Shown: positions 44,795 through 58,300 of the stretch, one piece after another
Layout: every line of letters begins with the position of its first letter
How positions within the stretch are numbered: the first letter of the stretch is position 1
DNA from: Cheiracanthium punctorium
Taxonomy: Eukaryota; Arthropoda; Arachnida; Araneae; Cheiracanthiidae
NCBI GenBank assembly: GCA_038373885.1
Contig: JAWZYV010017493.1
Span: 1,426,001 to 1,490,000 of the forward strand
DNA length: 64,000 nt
Direction: 5' to 3'
The notes under the pieces: model-generated
Told to the model about the DNA's origin: nothing
Database searches by the model: none
Seen by the model: the letters and a program-made list of their open reading frames with translations, nothing else
Program-made: the position numbers and the translations under genes

Positions 44795-45100
44795 GAGCGG
44801 GCAACTTTCGGATTAAACGTCAAAGCTTTGGATTGGTAACCCAAAGGTTGCGGGTTCTTCCGACTTACCACTGAAGGCCATCGTGTACATGCAGTGTACG
44901 TGAACGTTAAATCTGTGGTTCCGCAAGTTCTCTCTGCAGTCCCTAACAGTTTCCAAAAAATGTCAAAACTAAGAAGTCCTCTCTCCTTCTGATGAGGATC
45001 CATTGGTGGCGGGAAAATCCTGGAAGGACGTATAGAGTGACACATTCGATGACGTGACCTGTCGTCTCCAGGCCAAACAAGTAAAACAAAACAAACGGCG
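44795..45100 (+). repeat. tRNA-derived SINE-like repeat
   Basis: Head has GATTGGTAACCCAAAGGTTG followed by CGGGTTCTTCC, a B-box-like stretch. The body is G/C-richer than its flanks, and the 3' end is A-rich (CAAGTAAAACAAAACAAAC). It lies between the two inverted repeat arrays. Boundaries are approximate. Confidence 0.5.
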
Positions 45101-45459
45101 ATAACTGTTTAATTGAAAATAATGGGGTAAAGGCACCAGTAATTGGCACATTAAGAACAATAATAAGGATTAAGTAGTTATTGCTGACTACTAAACCTTT
45201 CTAGACACAAAATTTTTGTTTTCAAAACTTCAATGAACTTTGAAAATTCATGTAGGGTACAATTTATTACAGAATATTGGAAATTTATATTTTTTCTATA
45301 TTTTATGTTATCATGGTCAATAATGGACACCAGGAGCAAAATTTTGGCTCCAATGATTGACACTTCTTCCTCCAGTAATCGACACCTAAGAAAATGAGTA
45401 GAAAAACCTGCTGATTTATTTTTTAATGCGATGACATAAAAATGACTCAAGAAAAATGA
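45101..45459. other. Spacer with repeated CACCAGTAATTGACAC-type words
   Basis: Words such as CACCAGTAATTGGCAC (45,131) and CCAGTAATCGACACC (45,373), and again in inverted form near 46,141-46,200, recur on both strands around the reverse array. No gene is seen. Confidence 0.4.
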
Positions 45460-46015
45460 AGGGAAGTTTGGTGATATGATAGAAGGTCACTCAACTTAAA
45501 CTATAGGAGTCGAAATTAAAAAAAAATTTTATCAGATTTTGAGATTTTGCGAAAATTGTTTCACACTACGTAAATATTTATTCGCACATCACGCAATATC
45601 CGCTAAGGTGACTGAAATGCAGTTTGGTGATATGATAAGTGGTCACTCAAATTAAACTATGGGCTTCAATTTTTTAAAGAGTTTTCATTAGATTTTGAGA
45701 GGCTGCGAAAATCGCTTCAAACAGTATAAATATTTGTTTGCGCATCATTTAATAACGACTAAAGCGAATAAAATGAAAATTAGTGGCATGATTGGTGGTC
45801 ACTAAATTTAAACTATAGACAACAAAAATTTTTTAAACATTTTATTCGATTTTGAAATTTTTTTTGAAAATCTTGAAATTCGCACTTTTTTTTTGGGGGG
45901 GGGGGGGACACATCACGTAAGAACGACTGAAGCGGACGAAATGAAATTTGGTTGACATAATAGGTCAACATGCAACTTAAATTATAGCCGTCCAATGTTT
46001 TGAAAATTAGATAAA
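45460..46015 (-). repeat. Array of ~156-bp repeats, reverse arm
   Basis: The complement of the unit at 43,620-44,330 occurs four times here, with GGTCAC-type anchors at 45,485, 45,641, 45,797 and 45,963, a period of 156, 156 and 166 bases. The two arrays are thus inverted with ~1.1 kb between them. A G-run interrupts the third unit at ~45,896. Confidence 0.78.
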
Positions 46016-49000
46016 GTTCTATTAGGTAAAGCGCGTTCCTCATTTTGGGGATACCCAAAATTATCTAAAGATAACCTTCTCAATAGCACTTTACTACATT
46101 TACTAGAAATTGTATACAATTTTCATGAACTTGACTATAGTGACACCAGTAACTAACATAAGTGTCAATTACTGGTGAAATCCTTTTTTTCTTACCCAAT
46201 AATTGACATCTGATCTTAAACAAATAAATATTTTTATTTATTAAAAAATATCTAAATATTTACTTTATGTACTGTTATCTAATACAATTCAGTTTATATT
46301 GATTTCTAAAAAGGGGTGTGCTTCAAATAGGAACAGGTATAAACTAATCTTCATTTCAGGATTAAGCCAGCTGCTGAGAATCACACTTTTTTAAGCACTC
46401 AATTTAAAAACTCAATTTCTGATACCTAGAACTTCCTAAGAGTCAAAAGAAAATTGCATAAAACTGAATACAAATGTCTAAATAGGTACTAAGTAGCAGT
46501 ATTTGGTGCAGCTACCCTATATCGATAAGAATTACGCAGAATGCAAAAGGAGGTTCAAAATTTTGTTTACATATTTTATAAATTTTGTAGGTGACTCTCG
46601 TTGGTAATGCAGACAACATCTAATAGGTAGTCCACTGCACACCAGGTTTATATTCTATAGAATATATGGAGTGACCCACGCAAGACGATGTGTTCTGCTC
46701 TTAGCCACCTAATTCTCCCAACTGGACATTATGCGATTTCTTTGTATAGGGTTATGTGAAAGACCTCGCCAATGCGTTTCATTTGCCGGAAACAATTTCA
46801 GAACTCAAAATGCGCATTTCTATTGAGAGGAATCCAGGTATGCTTCTGGCGTGATATATGGCTTGAAATGCACTATCACTTAAATGTTGTGCTTGTTACA
46901 GAGGGGAGCCAAACAGCCCTTTCACATTCTGTAATTCTTATTTATGAATCATTTTCGATGAATTAGTTACGTAACCGTTTGTAATAGCTATATTCATTAT
47001 TATTTTGAAGCACCCAGTACAGCAACGTTGTTTCATTTGCTGTAAACTATTCGTTTAGAGATACGATGTGTCCTAACGGGGTTTTCAGGGACCAATTTGA
47101 ACAGGTAAGGCTAGGGATTAGAGGGGTAATCTTCGTCGTTGTATCTTGGTAACGAATAAGTTAACTATTCCTCATGTTCCAGTAAAAGCAACAAAACAAA
47201 ATGTTGCAAAATGCTTTACAATTCCCAGGCAGCTTAGACGTTAATAGACGTTAAGAAAACATTCTTGTGCCGTCTAATGCGATTGGCATGGTTTATCTTT
47301 TTGTTGCATTTTATTAAAAATATCTTCAGGAAACTCTTTAATTACATTTTCTCCTTCTTCAAGCTAGTATCAGGCAAGTTAACAACTTCTAATACAACAT
47401 TATTTCTTTGTGCCGCCGTTCACACGGAAGAACTCGCGTTTGTTGACGCTTACAGGTAGTGCTTGAAAGGTTCATTGTGTTTGCATGTGATACTTCTATT
47501 TTAAATACAAAGCTCGTGATACCAATCCTTTTATTTCTGTTTTACTTTGTTACTTCACTTCTGACTAATTATACAATTTAGACGATTCAGATATAGTAAG
47601 AGTCGTAAGAGGTATTTCCTTCACACTGCTTCGTCAGGCTCACTCATCTGTGCTTTATTTTGCGTGAGGCTCCGATTCCAGTCTTGCCAAGAGCGCATTT
47701 TATATGATACCAATTTTTGAACGAAGGCACTTAAAGTCACGTTTAGGGTCTCAAATAATATATACGGAATATTGTATTCATATGTTGATGGAGTGTTTAC
47801 GTGATAGCATGCAATAACTTAAAAGATGACAAATGAAATTATAAGATTAAGCATTCTCTGACGCAAATTATGTCTCGGTAACCCGAAGACATTTGCAATT
47901 GGACGTTGGCAGAATAAAAACAAAAGTTTTATCTCACTCACACAACGCTCACAACACCAGCTGATGTACCCATTCACCACACGATTAGGCTTATTTTATC
48001 AGCAAAAATGCTTATGTATATATACTTACATGCAGGTAATATGAAATGTGCAGTTTAATTGATACCTTTCTGCATATTTGTGGAAAATTACAATTTTATT
48101 GGTCTACCATATCAAAAACTCTTACTTTCAATATTGAAAATTGCCAATATAAGACAAAAAAATCGAATAACTAATAGATTTTCAAAGTATCTAACGTTTT
48201 TTCTTTTTTTAATACATATACAAATTTTCAATGTATGGTATTATGATTTCATATGAGTTTTAAAATTAGAAAATTGCCAAAAATCGTAAAAAATTAGTGA
48301 ACGAGTTGATTTTCAGATTTGAAATAACAATTTGACAGTTTGAAATAACTATAAATAAACAAATTTTTAAAAAATTATTTTTAAAAGTGTTGAATAAATT
48401 GATAAAGATGCATTATCGTTAAAATATTCAACGGTTTCATATCAAACTGAGAATCTAATTTTTCTCATTGAAAAAAGTTTATAATTCCTGCTTTGAAAAC
48501 TTTCCACGCTTAAACTTTCCGCTTAAGCAATTCGTAAAAAAAATATAAACACCTGATCCCTGTTGTTCGAATATAACACACGTTTCGCTTCAAGGTTCAA
48601 TATTATTTTTTTAATCCTCAACCGAATAATTAAGAGATCATTAATTCTATACTACATTGCTTAGTGATTAACTGTGATCCATAAATTTAAAAACGAAGTT
48701 TTTTTTAGATCTTTAAAGTATGCTACTATCATTGCACAGAGAAAAGTTTGATATATCCTAAAAGAGGTGTATAAAGAGATACCTATTATTATAGTACTGG
48801 CCATATGATTATCATAATAACGTGATGATGTTGCTTGCTGCCGTATTAGCCGAAATGTAATGCGATGCTTTTTGACTGATCGTTTCCCGTAAAAAATCTC
48901 ACTCGCACTAAATTCGAGGCTTGAATATAGGATTTTTCTAATTATCTTGATGAAAAATTTTGGGGTCGCGTTATATTCGGGGCCACTTTATATTCGGTTT

Positions 49001-49831
49001 AATACAATATTTCCAATATTTCTATTTGAGACTTCTGAAGTAGTCACTTCATGTACAGCAAGTACACAGTTTCAGGCTACTTCTCTCATGTAATTTACAA
49101 AAGGGGGGGAGGGTATCGATAAGGCCTTATTTTTGCCCCAGAATAACGAAAAAAAAAGTCCTACGGCTCGATGTTTTCTTTGTGTATTGTGAAAGTAGAC
49201 TGTGTGCATGATAAGAAAATATACGTATAAGAGAGAAAAAATAACAATTAATATTATTTATGAGACGTCAAACCTTGGTCTATGATTTTCCTTCAAAATG
49301 ATACATTTTGTGTAACGTTTCAACTTTTTTTATATAGAGCGCATATAAGAAGCACTTTATTTATTATTTTATTTTAATGTTCTTGTGTTACTACACTTTA
49401 TTTAAAATTTTCATTGCTTCCATCCTGTGCTCATAGATAAATGCAAATGAAATGATTTTCACGATTAAAAAATTCATCATCATATTTCAGCTGGTTTACA
49501 ACTATAATGATTATTTAATGAATGCAGATGTTGGAGGACATTGGAGTGACGAGAATGAAGTCTAGACGGGGTGTGAAAAGTGTAAAATGATTAAACGTTC
49601 AAAATGAACCAAATAAAATTGATTAAGTTCATAATTTTGCCTTTTTATAAAACCTTCCTAGAATAATGGGATCAACTGCAATATATATATATGAAATGAG
49701 AATATTGTGGCATAATAGTATTTATTTCATCTTACTATTTACCTTCATATGAACCTAATGAACATATAAGAATTCACATAGAGGATGGAGCAAAAATAAT
49801 ACCTTATCTATACCCTTCGTTTTTCGCTATC

Positions 49832-49868
<37 letters not shown>

Positions 49869-51319
49869 AGAAAACAATATTATAGTTATTTGGTCAATTC
49901 TGTAGCATAGATTTATTCAGTTCTCCTTAAAATATAAATAAAAGAGCCTTTTACTCTTTTATTTATACTTTAGTTTATGTAAGAATTTTTCATTGGTGTT
50001 TTCATAGTAATTAGGGAAAATTCTGTCATACTGTAAATGCAAGATAACAATCGTATCATAGATTTTCTCAAAAGAAATTAATGATGCGCATTTTATTCTT
50101 TTTAATTAAGTCATCTTTTTTTCATTTTACTGTTTGAAAACAGAGATGTTATTTTTCTGAAATTTATATAAAGTACTGTCATGTGCATTCATAATGTTCG
50201 TTATAATAATTATGTGATTTTACAAATTAAAAATTGTCTTCATAAAAAAATCAACTTGTAAAAATTATTACAAGAATGTATCAATAGTTGTTGTATTGAA
50301 CATCGTATTGTGACTATCTCAAGAGACACATATTTTACATACTTGTTAAATATTCTTGTTTTGTATTACTTTTAATTCATATTCTAACTACAAAAATTAA
50401 AATTAGATATTTTCAGGATGAGACAACATTTAGTCCAAATACCTAGCTCTACTTGAATATGAAAGATGCATATTCAAAGCTTTAAGAAATATTACTATTG
50501 GCCCATGACTATTTTTCAATATTTATAAAAATGAAACGTAAATATGTATTTGGTAACAAATCTAAATTGTATATTCTAATCATTATATTCTTGTAATAAA
50601 ACTCTGTAAATATATTAAAAAGCACTAAAACAAAAATTTCCAAATAGACCAATCGATTTTAATTTTAGGGTGTTCATTTTAACTTTATTCACTGAGGTTT
50701 TTGTCCTACAAGGAAAAGAAATTTGAATTAGAATATTACAGTTCAATGTTTTTAGAAAATAGCACTATTGAAAGCAAGCAAAAGCAATTTTGAAAACACT
50801 TCCCTTTAAATGCACGAGGAATGTAAGGTTTGAGGTTTAGAAATGTTGAACATGTACCATTATGAGCATAAAGAACTTTTAAGAGATTACTCCTTAAAAG
50901 TAGGACGAAGTGTTATTTTGAACGCGAAATCAGCAAGAACTGTAGTGCTTTTCTCAAGATCCTACATTCAAATAAAACATTAAAATAAAAGCACCTACAT
51001 CATTTTCTAAATAGTTTTTAAAAAATACTGCAGACGCGAATTATGAAAATTTTCTGCTTTCTGGTATCTCTTATGATAACCTCAAACAGAAATTACGTTC
51101 ATCGTTTTGGACTTTAATGGAGAAATGAGCTGTAATCATTTAAAACTGCAGGAGTAACTTTTATAATATTTAAATTCAAATTTTGCTTATCCCATCTTGC
51201 AATGTTTTTAAGCAATTGTATGTAAGGGGGAAAATATTGATATAGTATATGGATATCTTGATGTACATATATATTTGAGATCTGCATTCAGTGATTACAT
51301 AGTACAAGTAAGCACTTCC
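46016..51319. other. Long gene-poor AT-rich stretch
   Basis: More than 5 kb without a supported gene, RNA or clear transposon. It includes a ~30-base A-run at 49,838-49,866. At 47,081-47,110 an acceptor and donor lie only 16 bases apart; see rejected items. All open frames are short and AT-driven. Confidence 0.45.
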
Positions 51320-51330
51320 CATGAAGAATG

Positions 51331-51610
51331 GCATCACCATGGCACAGCGGTTAAGTCACTGACAATGGTAGACGGACGAAATGTGAAGGTCCCGGGTTCG
51401 GGTCCCAATGCGCGTCCGTCGACCTAACCGTTCGGAGTTTTCCGTGGTTTTCTCCGAAACTTAGCGTAAATACGGGTTAGGACGCCTTAGAAAGACCCCC
51501 CCCCCCACGGAGGGCACCACGCCCATAGACCTAGATCCCTCGTGCAGATAATTGGCCTTAATCCAACAAGAAATATCTGGCCTTATATATAATGATTGGC
51601 CTTAATCCCA
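51331..51610 (+). mobile_element. Complete tRNA-derived SINE with 11-bp target duplication
   Basis: 280 bases flanked by CATGAAGAATG at 51,320-51,330 and 51,611-51,621. The head carries a consensus Pol III A box (TGGCACAGCGG) and B box (GGTTCGGGTCC) about 50 bases apart. The body has GTTTTCCGTGGTTTTCTCCG. The 3' end has repeated TTGGCCTTAATCC-type units in place of a poly-A tail, which suggests a LINE partner that recognises that tail. It cannot be a working tRNA because no acceptor stem forms. Confidence 0.92.
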
Positions 51611-51621
51611 CATGAAGAATG

Positions 51622-52202
51622 TTTATAAAACGCAAAACGTTCATTAGCAAATCACTAATCTAACTAATCTCAGTATCAGCAATATTGACTAGAAATACTA
51701 CATCAGCATGGGGTGTAATATTTATCCGGAGCGCTTATAGTTTTTTTATTATTATTATTAATTTTGAAGTGGTATAAGCAGCGCACACACACACACATAG
51801 TTTATACGTCAAAGTCTATGTTTATTTCTATTCAATCATTCGATCGTTTCTTCTTTGAAATAAAAAACACATTAAATCCTTCATACTTTTCATAAAGCAG
51901 TTTTTTAAGCAAATACAGATTTTTTTTCTTTTAGTTTAAAGTTTGAAGTATAACTTAGATTGTATATAGAAATTGAAAGAGAAAATACAGAAACAAACAA
52001 AAATAATAATAATGCATTTTCATCTGCTGAATTATTTCATATAAGGATTATTTTTAAATGTCTTTGAAAATTTTGTACTTTGATTTGTTCGAAACATTGG
52101 TTGAGAAGACAATATTAAAATTTCTATCAGAAGCAACGTGTTTCAAAAGAAAGAGGCTTGACGAAAATGTGTGGGTATGTATAGTTTATAAAATCTTAAA
52201 GA
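51622..52202. other. Non-coding stretch
   Basis: AT-rich with a short (AC)n run at 51,785. No gene is seen. Confidence 0.35.
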
Positions 52203-52204
52203 TA

Positions 52205-52315
52205 TCCCTAGTAGCACAATTAGTCCAAAAGACGTTTAAAACACGTTTTTTAACGTAAAAAAACGTGTTTCCAACGTAATTTGAACGTTTTTTGAACTAG
52301 TTATGCTACTAGGGA
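52205..52315. mobile_element. 111-bp MITE with TA flanks and inner inverted words
   Basis: Perfect inverted ends TCCCTAGTAGCA ... TGCTACTAGGGA, with TA on both sides, as in mariner/Tc1-type MITEs. The interior is also self-complementary in places: AAACACGTTTTTTAACG and AAAAAACGTGTTT. The element is too short to code. Confidence 0.75.
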
Positions 52316-52317
52316 TA

Positions 52318-55300
52318 CGAGCTATGCACAGGCGATTTTCTATTTTCTATATCAGAAAAATTTGATAAATAAATATTCATTTACAACATTTACATGAAAA
52401 ATTGAAAAACGTTAATTTTGGTAGTTTTGCTAAAGCCCGTTGTCTACGTAAGTGAAATATTCCTAAAGGAGGTTGGCTTCATGGAAGTTAGCGAAATGAT
52501 CTGTACTCAACTCCTATCAGAAAAAAATTATCAAATTTTCGAACACTCAATTCGACCGACTCTGGTTAAATTTAACCTGAATCTTTTAACGTTAAGGCAG
52601 ATTTAAGTTCAAGCAGCCTAAAACAGTCGCTCGGTCACGTCAAACTTTAAAATCCTAAGTTATAAAAGTCATTATCTCACATTATTAAGATTAGAGTCTC
52701 GCAAAACACTTACAGTGCAACCTCAATCACTCTAGGTATGAATCATTTTCTCTAACAAAACCACTTGACTGAAAATTAGGGATAGTAAAAGTGTTTACTG
52801 GTTTCATAGCATATACTAAAAGGCTTAAATCCAAACCATTCAAAGAGCCTATCATCTTTGCGATTGAAAGACATCCACATAAGCTATAAGGCTTAACAGA
52901 AAATGAAAGGCATCAATACCAAATAACTACTTTGAAAATATCTCTCGAAAAACGGAGATAATATTGACTCCTAATATTTAATAATTAACTTAAGAAGGGC
53001 AAAGACTTTCTCTTCTGTGTAAACAAATAAAAGCCATATCCATCTGGATAATTCTTCCTACATATAACTAAGTTAGTGCTGTACCTTCGTAACACCATTA
53101 CAACAAGTTCACACGTCTAAAAAGGATGCTACCAGGTTTTCCCAATAGCCTTTATCAACAAAGCCATCTTCCAGACTGGAAACCGATATCCCTATCTGTT
53201 ACCGAAGTGAAAGTAAGTTGGAGGCGGTTTGAAAGGATCAATAACACTTTAGGAAAATACATACACTCTGGTGAAAACAATAGTGACAAGGCATATCGGA
53301 TGTACGCAACTCTCGAGTTCGGATGATATTTAAACCGCTAAAAAATGGTAATATTTGATACGCTCCGAGGCACTCGCTGCTCCTGGACTGTGACCGTCAA
53401 TGAGAGACTAGTTGAGAAGGAAAATGATTGCTAGACTCTTAAATTATTCCCGGCTTATCGAAAAATTGGAAGATTTCTCAACGGTGTGCGATAAACACCG
53501 CGAGTTGACTTTCATCTTTTTCAACAAGTGTGTTATGGATTGGATATCGAACTCGGGGTTGAGTGAATTGAAATGGTGTAAACTACTTTTCTTGCGAAAG
53601 TAAGAGAATTATACACACACACACACACACGTCACAGATTAAATTTGAAGCTTTTGATTTACTTGGTATTACATGGTTTATGGTAAATGCCAATATGTTT
53701 AACCAACATACTCACGTGGAAACGCATACTTTAACAGTATTATTCCCTATATTTATGACTATTATGAAATGAAAACGTTTTATGACTTTTTTTAATCTAT
53801 TCAACTCCAGTGACGGAATAAAACAAGTAAAACTGTTTGCGTTATTGTCAGTTTGCTTATATCAATTTCGCTTAAAGTTTTCAATCATAATTAAAGATCT
53901 TCAGTTTCAAACCTCCAAAGAGTGTTAGACCTGAACACATGGATATAATATCCATAAAAATAATGTACTTTTAAACATTAAACAGCTTCTAAATAAAACT
54001 ATGTGTAAAATTTCGTTGAACTTTAAGTAGAAATTTATTTTAAGGATATCAATTAATAAAGAACAAAAATCACGAAATACAGCTTGTTAAACCTTCTTGC
54101 ATATGTTTCACAAACTGTAAATGTAAAGTACATGAGTTTTTGCTTTAAATTAAAATTTTAATTTTAATATAATATTACAATTCATAATTTATGCTGCACA
54201 ATTTTGGTTTCTTTAATTTTACACAATTAACTTAATTGAGAGAGACCAAGGAGGAGGGAAGCCATAGAAAGCTCTTAATCATTTCTACAAAAATTCTTTT
54301 AAGGTTATGCCTAAAATCTCGTCAAGTTTACTGAAGATACATTGTCAAATTTGGCCCATAAAAAGACAGCTGTGTTGGACAATGTTTTAAAATCGATACG
54401 TTTAGCCTGATTTATCTTTCTTGGGTTTTTTTTTTTTCAGTGTTTCTATATTTACAAAATATCAGCACTGTACGCTTAACGTTTTCACCAATCTTTGTTT
54501 TAACAGTTATTACGAGATAATTAAGCCAGAAATTAACTTTCAAGAAGCACGTAAAAAGCTAAGCGTTGGAATGGAGACAGAAAAAAACCCTTGTTCAAGA
54601 GGGGTTATCGGTCTACATAAGTTCAAGAGTCTCTGCTCTGAGGGATTTTAATTTTACTATTAACATTTAAAGCTATCCTCCAGCTACAACATAATGCGGT
54701 AGTTGTTTTTTAATAGTGCATTGCTTTTCTAATCTCAAAAAATTCATTCTAATGTTCATTTCACACATTCTACGCCATAACTCTTACTTATTTGTTGAGG
54801 TTTACAAGTGATATTGGCAGGATTAGCAAAGACAACATAAACAATTTCAATAATATAATACAAGGAAAATACTACTATAAACATTTGAGCATTTTGATTA
54901 CGATCTTCAAAATGCTTAAACTAGCAACTAAACATGAAACAGACTTGAAAACGTTGATCTAATTTTTAAAATCCAAGTTCTCCTATAAGCTAATCATATT
55001 GAACTAGAGATAATTTTTATTACGATCTTCAAAGATACTTTATAAATGAGGAAATTGCACAGAAATCGGCATGCAAATAATGAGGGATTTAAAGGTACTT
55101 TGGAAAAATTATGGGATTAAAGAGATGCAGCTTGAGATGAGACGAAGAACCGAAAAACAATACAAACATTTTTTATACGTGGTTTATGAATTCGGATATT
55201 TCAAATATATAGTTATTAATTACCGTGATGAAGAGAATGTTACCAGGACTTGTTGAAAATCTCTAGAAAAACGAATACATTTAACATGGACATTACACTC

Positions 55301-58300
55301 TATCTCATGTAAATGCTAATTTAAGTTGTAATTTTAATATTTAATTTGTAATGGTTTATCAATTTTTCCTTTAAAAACCAATAGTTGATTTTGCATCCTT
55401 TCATAAAAAAGTATAAAATAAAATAATTTAATATGTTAAAAGTGAAAATTCTATTATTATTTAATGATCATGAAATAATAATTCCTCCACAAAACTCGAT
55501 TATTAAAAATTTGTCTATAGTTTTTTTAAACTTTACAGTATGTAAATTTCAAAATATCATAAAATAGAGTTTAAGTATTTTTCTATAGTCTCATATGTTT
55601 TAAAAAATTACTATTTTATTTTTACAAAAATAGTTCAATTTTTTTAAAAATTCACTATGCTATTCTTGCTATAGCCTGCGAAAAAAAGTTTTGGATAGCT
55701 GGAATAATGTTCTTAAACGCATTCAAAAGATTACTATAGTTGTAGCTAAAATCAGAATATATATCTATGCCTATACTTTATATACATATATATAATTCTG
55801 CTAGAGTACTGTCATCAACGTCTATGAAAGATTGTTTGATAAGTATGAAATAGAGGTTATTTTGTCTCTCTTAATGCATTAAACAGATAGCTATCTATTT
55901 TTTTCCAAAGCAAATTAAAACAAGTCTTATTTTATTTACATGTCTTCTCTTTACAGTGAAGCTATAACGATTTCTTTTATTTTTATGAAGCCATTTAAAA
56001 GATGAAAAGCATTTTCTGCGATTCATTCTTACTAAATTCAGCAAGAATAGTCTCTAATTTTTGTGTTTTGGTCTTCAATTCATTGAGAACCAAGGGACCA
56101 CTTATTTTCTCTAAATTACACGTAACAGCCTTGGAGACGTTAGACTGCCTAGAACATGTACGAGGAAATTTTACATACTGATTTTAATTTATTTTTACCA
56201 GGTATGTATTATTTTTTTTCTGGCACCGGATGGTGAAAATGATTTTCTTCCAAATCTGCTCCACTTCCTTCATCCCATCAGACAGACCACACACGAGAGA
56301 TAAAATACCGCAAAATACGAAACTTTCTCTAAAACAGTAACAAATTTCGCACCGCTATCCACCGCCAAGAGGCGAATCGTTGAACTGTGTCTTGTAAGGA
56401 TACTAACGTTCCAAAATATGAAGACATTTCTCTGTCTTCAAACATCTTCTATGCCATTTTTGTTAATTGATGCGTGCGAGGTTCTTTTTCGGCCAGAACC
56501 CTTCTTTTTTTTCTTTTTCCTTCATCTCAAGAATCGGGATTAGTCATGAATTTCTTGGGCATTTTTTCCTCGACTGCCTCGCTTCAGCATCATTTCCCAG
56601 GCAGTCTCTTTGCATACAACGAGGGCGCGGTGATTTGACTTGTGTTGTCTTCGGGAATCGCTCTTCGATTGTTTTATAGCTGATAGCAACGGAGCAGGCC
56701 GGAGAAAGTGATCTCAGAGAAAGTGCGAGTTAACCATGCTGGACTAAGCCATCCTAAGGTGAGCCTTATTCCTTTACTTGCATTCCTTGTTATGCCATTC
56801 TTGAAACTTAGTTCTGGATCCGAAATTTCCTAACAACTATTACAATAGAGATGGGTAAAATTGTTTAAATGGACAATGTTGCCACCTAATTAGTGGAAAT
56901 ATAGAAACACAGGGGTGGGAAGGCAACTTCTTACAAAAATTTAAATAAAAATATAATTATTAAAAATTTCTTAAACAATGTGATTTTTTAAAAAATCACA
57001 TAAAATATATAAAAAATCACAGAGTATAATAATAGCTTAATCTTTTATTTATTGCATTAAAAAATGTTTTTAATGCTTCTCACTTCTTGGCCTTTTCATC
57101 GTGTTGAATTCTTAGTGACCCTTTTTCCTAACTTTGGGAACCCCCGGTTATGATTACGAACACCCCCCAGGGGTCCGTGTACCGCAGTTTTAAAGCCTAT
57201 GGTCTATGGGACTGTTTCTGAACTAGTGTATATTTCTGTGGATGCATACTTCAAGTGGATATTCTTTCGAATTCTTGGAAAATAACACAGCTGTTATAGT
57301 AACAATGTTCATGTATGCATAAGTGATCATGATGAAATGCAAGAATTTTGAGCCAGTTTACCGGTTGACATTGTAATAAACATGCCTTTTGATATTAAAA
57401 TCAAAATTCTATGATAGAGTACTGAATATCTTTAAAGAATGATGTAACATGAACTAAGTATATATTGCATTTTAATTACTCTTATTTCATAGAAAATTTG
57501 TTCGTTTAAAACTTTTAGTGCACAATATTTAAATGCTTATATCCAAACAAAGTGTTCACAATAATGAAATTTTCGGACGAAGAAAGATTACTAAATAATG
57601 GAACACTATGCATAAAATGATAATTTACGCAATGTGTTTCGCTTTGTTTGGAATAATTGAATGTGAATAAGTACGGGTACTATTTACCATATAAAGAAAT
57701 TACCTTGATTAACACAATATTTGTTTTGAAACATTGTGACATTTCTTCTAAGAGAAGATTGAATTTATATTAAAGATTATTACATTTAGGTTTCAGTGAA
57801 AATGAACACAAAAATGCAAAGTAAAATCATCAGACTGTGTGCAAAGTATGCATAAATATTAATACACCAATAAAACATAAGACTAGCTCTAGTAATTCTT
57901 AAAAATTACCGCTATTAAATTAAAAAGCAAGCAAGTAATATTAAGTGTACCGGAATTTTTTTCTTTTTTCATTAAATTTAAACAAATAAATTTAAATGGT
58001 AGTTTTTAATGACATAGCTGTTGTACCTAGACCATAGATTCACAGTTACATGTTAAAGCAATAATCTCATAGATAATTAGATTTTTCATCCTAGAATGGT
58101 GAGTAAAAAAGGGGTTATTGTTTCCTCCCCCTCCCTGGAGGGCAGATTTCAAAATGTTCTAAAGTGATTCAGGCATTTGTGTTACCTTTTACAACAAGAA
58201 TTTTATCAATACCGCTTTTTATCTTTGAGAGGAATATGGGAAAAGAACATTTAGGCTCCCTACCTCCCGTGTATTACGAATTTTGGAAAATCTTCTCTTA

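Noticed and set aside
47081..47110. Acceptor TTTTCAG and donor GTAAGG enclosing 16 bases, a possible microexon
   Set aside because: Such close pairs arise by chance in AT-rich introns, and no neighbouring exon supports it.
51341..51420. Possible functional tRNA gene (good A and B boxes)
   Set aside because: No acceptor-stem pairing and a 200-base non-tRNA body follow; the 11-bp duplication shows it is a SINE.
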